Made by a program: the position numbers and the translations under genes. Of a stretch of 64,000 nt of DNA, positions 25,941 through 33,906 are shown in pieces. Positions within the stretch are counted from its first letter, which is position 1; every line of letters begins with the position of its first letter. Below the pieces are notes generated by a model, which was not told the origin of the DNA, did no database searches, and was given only the letters and a program-made list of their open reading frames with translations. The DNA comes from Billgrantia bachuensis (GTDB lineage Bacteria > Pseudomonadota > Gammaproteobacteria > Pseudomonadales > Halomonadaceae), in NCBI RefSeq assembly GCF_011742165.1, contig NZ_JAAQTO010000013.1, positions 124,001-188,000 on the forward strand, read 5' to 3'.

Positions 25941-25968
25941 TCAACTCCCCTCCAACCGGAGCAGAACG

Positions 25969-26370
25969 ATGGCCAAACGCGATGCAGTGTTCCCTGCCGG
26001 CCGGCAGGCGCTATACGAGATCAACCGCTATTCGGCGGCGATCCGCTCAGGCGACTTCCTGTTCGTCTCGGGCCAGGTCGGCAGCCGCGAGGATGGCTCA
26101 CCCGAGCCGGATTTCGAAAAGCAGGTCCAGCTAGCTTTCGATAACCTGGCGGCCGTTCTCGAAGCCGCCGGCTGTACCTTCGACGACATCGTCGACGTGA
26201 CCACCTTCCACACTGACCCCGCCGCCCAGTGGGAAGCTATCGACAGGGTACGAACGAAAGCGATTGGCGAACCGCCCTACCCGAACTGGACCGCGGTGGG
26301 CGTGAACTGGCTGGCGGGTTTCGACTTCGAAATCAAGGTCATCGCGCGGATTCCCCAACCGACAGCGTAA
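25969..26370 (+). CDS. Rid-family (YjgF/YER057c/UK114) protein
   Basis: 133 residues of the chorismate-mutase-like Rid fold: YEINRYSAAIRSGDFLFVSGQVG, the mid motif FDNLAAVLEAAGCTFDDIVDVTTF and the end EIKVIARIPQ. Archetypal RidA deaminates reactive enamines using an Arg shortly before the last strand; here that region reads NWTAVGVNWL with no Arg, so it belongs to a subgroup with another or unknown activity. GGAG lies before the ATG. Regulated by the TetR next door (inferred from operators). Confidence 0.9.
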   Translation: MAKRDAVFPAGRQALYEINRYSAAIRSGDFLFVSGQVGSREDGSPEPDFEKQVQLAFDNLAAVLEAAGCTFDDIVDVTTFHTDPAAQWEAIDRVRTKAIGEPPYPNWTAVGVNWLAGFDFEIKVIARIPQPTA

Positions 26371-26380
26371 TCCCTCAAGA

Positions 26381-26411
26381 GCACACCGCCGCCTGATCAA
26401 GGGCGGTGTGC
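26381..26411. terminator. Hairpin after the Rid gene
   Basis: GCACACCGCC / GGCGGTGTGC, perfect 10-bp stem and 11-nt loop, 11 bp after the Rid stop. No strong T-run. Confidence 0.6.
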
Positions 26412-26537
26412 ATCAATCGATGTTGACCTCAACTTATCTTCAGGTTCTATGCTTCCTGCATGCGGAGCGATGGCAGGGTCCCACCTCTCACCTGCTACGC
26501 AAAAAAACTACTTTCCATCGTCAGCAAGGAGGCACTC

Positions 26538-26864
26538 ATGGCAAAGAGTCTTCCCATCTTTCGCGTCGACAAGTTTTCTGTACCTGAAGCCGCTCGAGAA
26601 GAATTCCTCAAAAGAGTCCACGACACGCATCAAGTACTACGACGCCAGCCAGGATTTATTAGAGATTCGCTTCTAGAGCAAGTAGCGGGCTCAGGAAGGT
26701 TCAACATCGTGACGATAGCGGAATGGGAGAACCAAGAGGCGATTGATGCTGCCCGCTTGGCAGTCACCAAGGCTCATAGAGAAAAAGGTTTTGACCCACA
26801 AGAAAGCATGGCTCGACTTGGAATCGAGGCCGACATTGCGAATTATCAGCCTATTGAGCCCTGA
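26538..26864 (+). CDS. ABM-domain putative monooxygenase
   Basis: 108 residues with the ABM pattern: LPIFRVDKFSVPEAAREEFL, QPGFIRDSLLEQVAGSGRFNIVTIAEWEN and a C-terminal helix. AAGGAGG lies 5 nt before the ATG at 26538. Codon use is a little more AT-rich than neighbours. It resembles the other ABM proteins at 1966 and 5829 only in fold. Role unknown; followed by a GNAT gene 45 bp on. Confidence 0.82.
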   Translation: MAKSLPIFRVDKFSVPEAAREEFLKRVHDTHQVLRRQPGFIRDSLLEQVAGSGRFNIVTIAEWENQEAIDAARLAVTKAHREKGFDPQESMARLGIEADIANYQPIEP

Positions 26865-26909
26865 ATTCGAATCAGGAGTCCGTGATATTGGACATCGAAG
26901 GCTGAAGCA

Positions 26910-27443
26910 ATGTTGCCCTACAGCATAGTAACAACACGGCTTTCCCTCCGTGAGCCGCGCATCTCAGACGCCTCCCACCTCTTTCGTACATACACCACGG
27001 ATAGGGAAGTTACGCGCTACTTGGTGTGGCGCCCGCACGAAGCGCTAACCGAGACCGAGGCGTTCATTGCCACTTGCCTCGAAGCCTGGAGAGATCGCAC
27101 GCGTTTTCCCTACATTGTCACGCTGACAGGGAATGAGCAGGAGCCCATCGGCATGGTAGAGGCACGCCCCAGGGGCCATATGGTCGATATGGGCTATGTT
27201 CTGGCGCGCCAATTCTGGGGGCAGGGCATCATGCCAGAAGCGCTTGCCGAGCTGACCGAGCGCTGCCTGGCACAGCCCGAGTGTTACCGGGTTCAGGCTA
27301 CCTGCGATGTAGAAAACCTGGCTTCTTCCCGCCTGCTGGAAAAGTGCGACTTCTCGAGAGAAGGACGACTCGAGCGGTACGCCTTGCATCCGAATATCAG
27401 TCCCGAGCCCAGGGCATGCTTCATGTATGCCAAGTGTCGGTAG
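26910..27443 (+). CDS. GNAT acetyltransferase, RimJ/RimL type
   Basis: 177 residues. The opening ITTRLSLREPRISDASHLF-like block (here VTTRLSLREPRISDASHLFR in part), a middle VDMGYVLARQFWGQGIMPEALAEL carrying the acetyl-CoA loop, and NLASSRLLEKCDFSREGRLERY near the end mark the RimJ/RimL branch that acetylates N-terminal amines of proteins or small amines. AAGG lies upstream of the ATG. Confidence 0.9.
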   Translation: MLPYSIVTTRLSLREPRISDASHLFRTYTTDREVTRYLVWRPHEALTETEAFIATCLEAWRDRTRFPYIVTLTGNEQEPIGMVEARPRGHMVDMGYVLARQFWGQGIMPEALAELTERCLAQPECYRVQATCDVENLASSRLLEKCDFSREGRLERYALHPNISPEPRACFMYAKCR

Positions 27444-27542
27444 CCAACACGGTGACTATACTGGGGCGAACCCGACTCGCCGAGCTGGACTGAAGCCTTG
27501 GAGCAAGCTCCACGGAGAGCCCCTATAGATCAGGAGATCAAG

Positions 27543-27965
27543 ATGAAACCGTCAGCGTCTGCTCGTGTCCCGATCTTTCTCGCCCCGGGCGGGGGGCGAG
27601 CCTATCCAATGGGCAGGATATCCGCCTTGTTCAAGGCCGACGGGACGGAATCCGCCAATGCCTACTCCATCTCCGAGTGGTGGCTTGAACCCAACACGAA
27701 GGGGCCCGGCGCCCACTGTCACCCGGAGGATGACGTCTTCTATGTACTTGAAGGCACAATGAGCTTCCTGCTCGATGACCAGTGGGTGGAAGCCCCCAGG
27801 GGCTCCTTTATCTTGGCTCCTGGCGGTGTAACGCATGATTTCGAAAACCGCAGCTCTCTCCGCGCTGGCGTGCTTAATTTCTCCTCGCCTGGAGACTTTG
27901 AAAAACACATGCCTGACATTGCCGAGTGGTTCGCCCAGCATCCTCCCGGCGATGCAGTCTCCTAG
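27543..27965 (+). CDS. Cupin-domain protein
   Basis: 140 residues. Cupin motif 1 is GAHCHPEDDVFYVLEGTMSF and motif 2 is PRGSFILAPGGVTHDFENRS, giving His, His, and His as metal ligands with Asp/Glu. AGGAGA precedes the ATG at 27543. It is a single-cupin enzyme or binding protein; substrate unknown. Confidence 0.87.
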   Translation: MKPSASARVPIFLAPGGGRAYPMGRISALFKADGTESANAYSISEWWLEPNTKGPGAHCHPEDDVFYVLEGTMSFLLDDQWVEAPRGSFILAPGGVTHDFENRSSLRAGVLNFSSPGDFEKHMPDIAEWFAQHPPGDAVS

Positions 27966-28070
27966 CTGAAGGCACGCCGGTGTTGGTTGCAGACCATACT
28001 GCAGCGAACGACGCAGTCAATGACAACAGCACTGCGCCCAAACCAGGCTTAAAGAAGCAAGGGAGCACTC

Positions 28071-28340
28071 ATGGACGAAGACCTCGAAAGGATGACGCGC
28101 GAAGAACTGATCGATGAAGCCAAGCGGCTACGTCAGGGCATCCGTGAGCATCGCGACTGCAGCCGGCATGACCTGTGCTGGCACCACCCTGCCCTGTGGG
28201 GATTGCTGCCCGACAAGACCGACCCGATTCCCGTGGTACCGGAATGGCCGGAATTCATCAGGGGCTGCATCAAGTACCGACAATCTCTCGATGAACAGAT
28301 GCCCAATGCCCCGCGCACCGATGAGCCATATGAAGAGTAA
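28071..28340 (+). CDS. Small conserved protein of unknown function
   Basis: 89 residues: an acidic N-terminal helix (MDEDLERMTREELIDEAKRL), then RDCSRHDLCWHHPALWGLLPD and WPEFIRGCIKYRQSLDEQM. Three Cys and a CWHH cluster could bind a metal. I recall similar small uncharacterised proteins in many proteobacteria but give no function. GGGAG lies 6 nt before the ATG. Confidence 0.75.
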   Translation: MDEDLERMTREELIDEAKRLRQGIREHRDCSRHDLCWHHPALWGLLPDKTDPIPVVPEWPEFIRGCIKYRQSLDEQMPNAPRTDEPYEE

Positions 28341-28409
28341 ACACTGGTAGGCTCACGTGATGCAGATGCCAGCTCGCTGACGCGCGGCACCTTTGAGAGC
28401 CATGATCCG

Positions 28410-28550
28410 ATGAGTCTCCTTCGCTTTCGCACCACCATCGAAATCAACAATATCAATCCCTATGTGCTCGTTACGGCAGCCCAAGCCGAGCAGCTCCTGG
28501 CCCGGTCATGGCACGAGGGTCGAGTTCAACAAGGCAGATCACATGAATGA
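28410..28550 (+). pseudogene. Truncated DUF1905-like remnant
   Basis: A 46-codon frame whose first 30 residues (FRTTIEINNINPYVLVTAAQ) look like the opening of a DUF1905-type protein, which normally continues for over 100 residues with WR..M..VG and further strands. Here the similarity stops and the frame ends 8 bp into the MAPEG gene. Too short to be whole; likely the remains left when a deletion joined it to the MAPEG gene. The family match is from memory and moderate. Confidence 0.45.
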
Positions 28551-28965
28551 AGTCGTGCACTGGTACGCCGTGTCTACGGTGCTACTGTTCGTGAAAATGT
28601 TCGCCATTTCCCTGTTTCAGGGCTATCACCGAATCGGCAAGCGAACCTTCAAGACACCTGAAGACGCTGCCCTCGTCGGGCGGCAAGCCGCCGCGGAGGA
28701 GTTACCCCAGGTTCAGCGTGCCGCCAACGCCTGGCGTAACGACCTGGAGAACATCCCGATATTCCTTGCCCTTGGCGTTGTCTACGTTTGGGTGGAAGCC
28801 TCACCGATCCTGGCGCCTTGGCTGTTCCTCCTGTTCACTGCGGCGCGATACCTGCACACAATATTTTATCTGTCGGCCCTGCAGCCTTGGCGCACGGTTG
28901 CCTATGGCGTAGGCATCGTCAGCCTCTTGGTCATGTGCGCGTTGATTGTCGCAGCGCTATTTTGA
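28543..28965 (+). CDS. MAPEG-family integral membrane protein
   Basis: 140 residues, four membrane helices. The MAPEG signature is seen as VQRAANAWRNDLENIPIFLALG after the first loop, with a later AARYLHTIFYLSALQPWRT. MAPEG proteins are membrane glutathione transferases or related enzymes in eicosanoid-like and detoxification chemistry; bacterial ones have weak known roles. The ATG at 28543 has only a modest AAGGCAG site and overlaps the DUF1905-like remnant. Confidence 0.87.
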   Translation: MNEVVHWYAVSTVLLFVKMFAISLFQGYHRIGKRTFKTPEDAALVGRQAAAEELPQVQRAANAWRNDLENIPIFLALGVVYVWVEASPILAPWLFLLFTAARYLHTIFYLSALQPWRTVAYGVGIVSLLVMCALIVAALF

Positions 28966-29127
28966 CGATCGACGCCTCGCCTTAATCCAACGTTGTAAGC
29001 CATTTACTACATGCACGTAAGCCATGACCTCAATCAAGGTGGCGGGGACCCTTTTCAGGTTATATGACGTAGCGTATTCGATACATTGGGTTTACGTTAA
29101 GTAAAAAACGTGGGGAGAAGTGGCGGG

Positions 29128-30144
29128 ATGAAACGCATCGTCATCTGCGCCGATGGCACTTGGCAATGCCCGGAAAGCGACACCGCCACGCATGTGTTGC
29201 GCCTGGCACGCGGCATCGCGCCCTGTTGCGATAACGACGTCAAGCAGATCGTGTACTACGACTGGGGCGTTGGCGTCGAGGGTGACAGCATTCTCGGTGG
29301 TGCCACCGGCGCCGGTATCGACAAGAACATCATGGATTGCTATCGCTTCATCGTACACAACTACGAGCCTGGCGATCAGCTCTTCCTGTTCGGCTTCAGC
29401 CGCGGCGCCTACATCGTGCGCTCCCTGGCCGGGCTCATCCGCAACTGCGGAGTGCTGCTCCGGCTCTACGCCGACCGTATCCCCGAGGCCTACCAGCTCT
29501 ACCGGCAACGCGCACGAAGCTCGGCACCCGGTGCCGAGAGATCCATCGACTTCCGCTGTGCCTACGCCGTAGCCGATATCACCCCAATCGAATTCCTTGG
29601 GGTGTGGGATACCGTAGGCGCCCTCGGCATTCCCGCCCCCTTCCTCGGCACCCTAGGCACCGAGCGCTACCTGTTCCACGACACCGAACCCAGCAGCATT
29701 ATCCGCCATGCCCGGCATGCCGTCTCCATCGACGAGAACCGTCAGGACTTCGAGCCCACGCTTTGGTCGGCCAAGCCCGGCATCGATCTGAAGCAGGTGT
29801 GGTTCGCCGGCGTGCACACCGATATTGGCGGCGGCTACCCGCAGCGTGAACTCGGCGACTACGCCGGCCAATGGATGGTCACCGAAGCTGAACGCTGCGG
29901 TCTCGCCCTCGAGCCGCACTTCGTCGCCTCGATGAACCCGCGCCACAGCGGCCGGCAGCACGACGAGTACAAGGGCTTCTACAAGATCATGCGCCGCTCG
30001 CAATACCGCACACCGGAACCCTGCCTGCATCAAAGCGTACGCCTGCGCTGGGAGGATCCACACGTGACCTACCAGAGCCCGGCACTGAGCAAGTTGCTCG
30101 ACTCGGTGGACGGAGATTGGGATAAGGTAGAGTTGGTCGGATGA
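29128..30144 (+). CDS. DUF2235 lipase-like alpha/beta hydrolase (Tle1-related)
   Basis: 338 residues. The start MKRIVICADGTW is typical of DUF2235. The nucleophile elbow is LFGFSRGAY with Ser91; a catalytic Asp is probable in FLGVWDTVGALG and the His in VHTDIGGGY. DUF2235 includes Tle1 T6SS phospholipases and uncharacterised cytosolic hydrolases. This copy has no signal peptide, no VgrG, adaptor or immunity gene beside it, so a secreted-effector role is not supported here. An in-frame GTG at 29110 is possible; the ATG fits the family. Confidence 0.9.
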   Translation: MKRIVICADGTWQCPESDTATHVLRLARGIAPCCDNDVKQIVYYDWGVGVEGDSILGGATGAGIDKNIMDCYRFIVHNYEPGDQLFLFGFSRGAYIVRSLAGLIRNCGVLLRLYADRIPEAYQLYRQRARSSAPGAERSIDFRCAYAVADITPIEFLGVWDTVGALGIPAPFLGTLGTERYLFHDTEPSSIIRHARHAVSIDENRQDFEPTLWSAKPGIDLKQVWFAGVHTDIGGGYPQRELGDYAGQWMVTEAERCGLALEPHFVASMNPRHSGRQHDEYKGFYKIMRRSQYRTPEPCLHQSVRLRWEDPHVTYQSPALSKLLDSVDGDWDKVELVG

Positions 30145-30391
30145 GGGTGGATGGGATAAAGAGGATGACGGCTTTCGACCCAAAGCGGGCATGGAGGCAA
30201 AGGCAGCATGCTCGTTCAGCCGTGTTATGCAGCCAGCACTATGATCGATGTTATGCTGTCAAGCCATGCTTAGTTTCATGGAGATTAGCACGTGAATGGT
30301 ATGCGCCATAACCGGATGAACCTGCCAACGGCGTTCAAATCATTAAACAAACTGGCAGTCTAATTACCCGTTAGCACCCAAAAGGACCTCT

Positions 30392-31177
30392 ATGGATGAT
30401 CTTGTCGAGAAACTTGTTACAGAAAACAAGAAGTACTATGAATGCCTAGACAAATGCTTGCGCGAATTATTTGACAAAGCACGTGATACCAATGAATTGC
30501 AGTTCGCGTTTTCGTTGTCACCTGAATTTCGGGGCTTGCAGGACGCCGGATGGAATACGGCACATGATGCAATCGTTGCGTTTGATGAGTATTTGGAGTT
30601 CATAAACGAAGGAAAACTTACGTCTATAAAGGCAAGAGTAGCATTGGCATTCTATTCGCATCTTTCTGAAGCAGCAGGTTTCTATGAAATACCGAAAAAC
30701 ATGTTGCGTGTAGCCGGAGGGGAGCAATACAACATGTGGCCTTTCCTTGGTTTGGTCGAAACGCACAAGCAAACAGGCATCAAGATCGCCCCAAATGCGA
30801 ATAAAATTCTCCGTAACCTCGCTGGGCATGCGGAAACAATAGGCCTAAGCGAATTGGCCGCATGCATCAGGGATGCTTTCGACCCAGACTTAAGGAACGG
30901 CTACGCACACGCTGATTACGTGATTTGGAGTGATGGTATTCGCCTTAGAAAAAGAAATGGCGGTCACCCTAGATTGGTTTCTTGGAAGGAGTTCAATGCC
31001 AGATTTGAAAGAGGAATCAATTTCTTTCAGATGATCAGGGAGCTTACAACTGAATATATGGATTCATACTCTGAACCGAAAATAGTAAAGGCAGCAATGA
31101 AGCCAGGTGAGCCGGAGTTTAACTGGAAGATACATGCGGATCGTGAAAAGCACAGCTTCTCAATTTCAAGCACTTAG
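30392..31177 (+). CDS. Unknown protein of a probable integron cassette
   Basis: 261 residues, mostly helical, with clearly AT-richer codons than the flanks. Near the middle lies EIGLSELAACIRDAFDPDLRNGYAHADY-like text; the RNGYAHADYV stretch recalls the RNxxxH active-site pattern of HEPN-type proteins (R-x4-6-H; here R-N-G-Y-A-H). It could therefore be an RNase-like or abortive-infection protein; that is a weak inference. The ATG has AGGAC upstream. An attC-like site starts right after the stop, as expected for a gene cassette, and no integrase is in the window. Confidence 0.75.
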   Translation: MDDLVEKLVTENKKYYECLDKCLRELFDKARDTNELQFAFSLSPEFRGLQDAGWNTAHDAIVAFDEYLEFINEGKLTSIKARVALAFYSHLSEAAGFYEIPKNMLRVAGGEQYNMWPFLGLVETHKQTGIKIAPNANKILRNLAGHAETIGLSELAACIRDAFDPDLRNGYAHADYVIWSDGIRLRKRNGGHPRLVSWKEFNARFERGINFFQMIRELTTEYMDSYSEPKIVKAAMKPGEPEFNWKIHADREKHSFSISST

Positions 31178-31240
31178 TGCTAACAATGGGTTCCAAGGGA
31201 CGCTCCGCTTCGCTGTTCGCCCTTGCCCAGGCGTTATATC
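31178..31240 (+). repeat. attC-like recombination site
   Basis: Immediately after the stop: GCTAACAA at 31179-31186, then an imperfect inverted repeat (TGGG..CAAGGG at 31187-31199 pairing with CCCTTG.CCCA at 31220-31229), then GCGTTATAT at 31231-31239, whose GTTATAT is a core-site-like end. Size (about 60 bp), position and structure fit an integron attC. No integrase or attI is seen. Confidence 0.68.
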
Positions 31241-31343
31241 AGCTCGCGCTGTATGTCCGCTTATGGCCGTTAGCTGACGTTCGGCTCGGGTGCCAACGCG
31301 GGGTTAGTGAGACGCTCAGGCGGCGAATGACCATGCGATGTCT

Positions 31344-32483
31344 CTAGCTTCCTCCATCTTCCCTACCCTCACGGCACATCACGACCCGGTTCCGGCCGTC
31401 GCGCTTGCCAACGTATAGCGACTGATCTGCTCGCGTGATCAAGGAGTCAAGGTCGGCCTCTTCTGAGTTCGCTAAAGCGATACCTATGGTGACGCTTAGG
31501 CGCATCTCGCTCATGCCTTCCTTTAACGGAAGCTCGGCGACTTTCTTCTTCAAACGCTCTGCCACGATCTGAGCGTTGTCGGGGCCGGTGTCCGGCAGGG
31601 CCACCATGAACTCTTCCCCCCCGAAACGCCCTATCACGTCCGTGGGGCGTAGCGATTGCATACAAGCTTCCGCGATCTTGGTCAGAACCCAATCTCCATG
31701 CGTGTGGCCCCAAGTATCGTTGATATTTTTGAAGTGATCGACATCAATCATGAAAAGGCTGAACGGCTTCTTTTCCAATCTTGAGCGCTGCAGCAGGGCC
31801 TTGGCCCGCTTCATGAAATGGCTTCGACTATTTAATCCCGTCAGAGCATCCCGCTCGGCAACCATACGCAACTGAGCTTCCAGGTCTTTTCGAAGCGCTA
31901 TTTCCTTGAGCAGATGGTGATTCTGACTACGCTCTTTTTGGAGTAACCCAAACTGCTTGCGCTGAAGATTTTCCAAGCGCAGCAAGGCACAGAAGCCCAC
32001 TATATTGGTCATAACCAACAACAGCGCCAAGCGAAGCGTCACCACTGGCGAAATATCCGCGAACAGCACTGCAGCGGCCAGAAAGCCAATACTCAAATAG
32101 AGGCTCGCGAACGTTACTACCGTCAGTAGATTAGGAATCAGTAGAAAGAAAGCCATGGTAGCTACCACCACCGCTGTTACCTGAGTGGCGAGGCTATCGG
32201 GGCGCAAGGGAACGATCAAAATGATTCCCGTCGCAAATATCCAGAGCGGCAAAGCGTGCAACCAAATTCTACGGAAATAATTTCCCCAGCGTCCGATGAT
32301 GAATGCCAAGAGAATACAGAGGCTCACCACCACGATACGCATGGCGACCAGCAAATAGTATTCCTTGGTGAAGCCAAGAAGTTGGTAGTCCGTAATGGCA
32401 AACATACCAAATACCAAGGATGCAAGAATCAAAGAAAGACAAGATTCAAATCTCGCCCTCGTCTTGATAATCCTGCGATACAT
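31344..32483 (-). CDS. Membrane-bound diguanylate cyclase (GGDEF)
   Basis: 379 residues. Five or six hydrophobic helices occupy about 15-185 without a known sensor name; a coiled coil (LENLQRKQFGLLQKERSQNHHLLKEI, in part) leads to a GGDEF domain with ERDALTGLNSRSHF, DVDHFKNINDTWGH and RFGGEEFMV. The product-inhibition site RPTD lies five residues before GGEEF, so c-di-GMP feedback is likely. I chose the ATG at 32483 (ACGGAG upstream); the frame stays open to 32663. GC is lower than average. Confidence 0.9.
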   Translation of the reverse strand: MYRRIIKTRARFESCLSLILASLVFGMFAITDYQLLGFTKEYYLLVAMRIVVVSLCILLAFIIGRWGNYFRRIWLHALPLWIFATGIILIVPLRPDSLATQVTAVVVATMAFFLLIPNLLTVVTFASLYLSIGFLAAAVLFADISPVVTLRLALLLVMTNIVGFCALLRLENLQRKQFGLLQKERSQNHHLLKEIALRKDLEAQLRMVAERDALTGLNSRSHFMKRAKALLQRSRLEKKPFSLFMIDVDHFKNINDTWGHTHGDWVLTKIAEACMQSLRPTDVIGRFGGEEFMVALPDTGPDNAQIVAERLKKKVAELPLKEGMSEMRLSVTIGIALANSEEADLDSLITRADQSLYVGKRDGRNRVVMCREGREDGGS

Positions 32484-32789
32484 CGACTCCGTGCGATATT
32501 CGCAAAACTGGCCTGTCAACCAATGCACGTCATATCTCGATTTTAGCGTTGACAAAGCCCATGCCTCCTGTGGCAAACGATTATTTTTTAAAGAGACAAG
32601 GTGGTGATGAACATGGATGATGTTCCATCCGTGTACCGCAGCGGGCTTTTTGGCCCAGAGCACAGGCTTGTCCTAAGCAAAATTATCGGCAGCTTGCTCA
32701 AGATCTTTAGCGGAATCGAAACCAGGACACGCGTACGCGATGCCCTATCATGCTACGCTTCCAGCGTGCTCGTGATAGCGGAGGCGACG
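32484..32789. other. 306-bp gap between divergent genes
   Basis: Holds the upstream open part of the cyclase frame and the leader of the small gene at 32790. I see no tRNA, repeat or convincing terminator. The region may hold both promoters; CTATCATGC near 32746 is a possible -10 element but no clear -35 box is seen. Confidence 0.4.
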
Positions 32790-32933
32790 ATGGCTTTCCA
32801 CAATCCGGATCCTAAAATGCGGGCAATTGAACAGCGCAATGCCCGAGTGAAGGCCGATCTGTTTGCCAGGCTGTTGGGTGGCGCGTGGCATAGACTTCGT
32901 AAGGGTGTCCGTAGACTGTCGAGGGGGAGATAG
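32790..32933 (+). CDS. Small basic protein of unknown function
   Basis: 47 residues, MAFHNPDPKMRAIEQRNARV then LFARLLGGAWHRLRKGVRRL: a charged amphipathic helix followed by a very basic end. GGAGG lies 6 nt before the ATG, which supports translation. The frame is open from 32601 but without a ribosome site. I do not recognise it. A hairpin follows. Confidence 0.55.
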   Translation: MAFHNPDPKMRAIEQRNARVKADLFARLLGGAWHRLRKGVRRLSRGR

Positions 32934-32937
32934 CGCC

Positions 32938-32960
32938 GCGGCCCCATACAGCGGGGCCGC
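32938..32960. terminator. Hairpin between convergent genes
   Basis: GCGGCCCC / GGGGCCGC, 8-bp stem with a 7-nt loop, between the 47-residue gene and the hydrolase gene. No T-run. Confidence 0.55.
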
Positions 32961-32982
32961 TATGAAATGACGGGGCTCCCCG

Positions 32983-33723
32983 CTACAACGTCTCTTCCAG
33001 GAGCATGGCCAGCCGTTTGTGATGCAGGGTATCGGCAGCCGCATCGTAGCTGGGGGCGTCCTTGGCCGTGAAGCCGTGGGCTGCGCCCTTGTAGAGTTCC
33101 GTGGTGAAGTGCACGCCGGCCCTGGCCAACGCCTCGTCCATACGGGCGATCTGCTCGGGGGGCAGTAGCTCGTCCTTGTCGGCGTGACCGAAATAGATGC
33201 GCGCCTCGATGGTACCAACCACATTCACGGGACTGTTCGGGTCGTTGGCTTCCGCCAACCGGGCCGAGTGGAAACCCGCCACAGCGGCAATACGGTCAGG
33301 ATGTTCGGCCGCCATGCGCAGCGCGAAGGCGCTTGTCATGCAATAGCCGACCACGCCTATCTTGCCGTTCGCGAACGCACCATCATTATCGATGCAATCC
33401 AACAGGGCAGCGAAGTCGCGGGATTGCGCCTCAGGTGTTAGGTGGCCGGCATACTCGACCAGCGTCGGCCGCACGTCCGGGTCACGGAAGGACTTGCCCT
33501 CCGGCACGATGGTGCCGCTCGCATCGCGGTAGTAGACGTTGGGCATCAACACGGCATAGCCGTTGTCAGCAATCCGCCGGGCCTTCTCGTGGTAGCAGGG
33601 GCGCACACCACCGATATCGGTGAACAGCACCACGGCCGGCAGCGGGCCTTCGGCGCTCCCGGGCGTAAAGACATGAGCGTCGATGGTGCCGTCGGCAGCG
33701 GGAATTTCGATAGCACGAGACAT
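32983..33723 (-). CDS. Dienelactone hydrolase-family protein
   Basis: 246 residues, alpha/beta hydrolase. The nucleophile elbow GVVGYCMTSAF has Cys128 as in true dienelactone hydrolases, the acid is likely in FGHADKDELLP and the His in GAAHGFT. DLH opens enol-lactones in chlorocatechol breakdown; no chlorocatechol genes lie here, so it may act on other esters or lactones. The ATG at 33723 has GGAG upstream; a longer open frame to 34068 overlaps the divergent osmC gene and is rejected. Confidence 0.9.
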   Translation of the reverse strand: MSRAIEIPAADGTIDAHVFTPGSAEGPLPAVVLFTDIGGVRPCYHEKARRIADNGYAVLMPNVYYRDASGTIVPEGKSFRDPDVRPTLVEYAGHLTPEAQSRDFAALLDCIDNDGAFANGKIGVVGYCMTSAFALRMAAEHPDRIAAVAGFHSARLAEANDPNSPVNVVGTIEARIYFGHADKDELLPPEQIARMDEALARAGVHFTTELYKGAAHGFTAKDAPSYDAAADTLHHKRLAMLLEETL

Positions 33724-33906
33724 GAATGGGCTCCGTGTGTCGATGCGATTTGTCGTCGAGGAAGAAGGTAGCAAAAATCCTGGCTGGAGAACTTTTCGCC
33801 TATCCTCATGGGATGCTTGAGGCAGCTTACGACCTACAGTGGCCGTGCCGCCAAAGTGCGTGATGAGCCAAGACAATTTATCCATGACAATCATGAGGAG
33901 AGCTTC

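Noticed and set aside
29128..30144. A T6SS effector cassette around DUF2235
   Set aside because: No vgrG, adaptor or immunity gene next to it.
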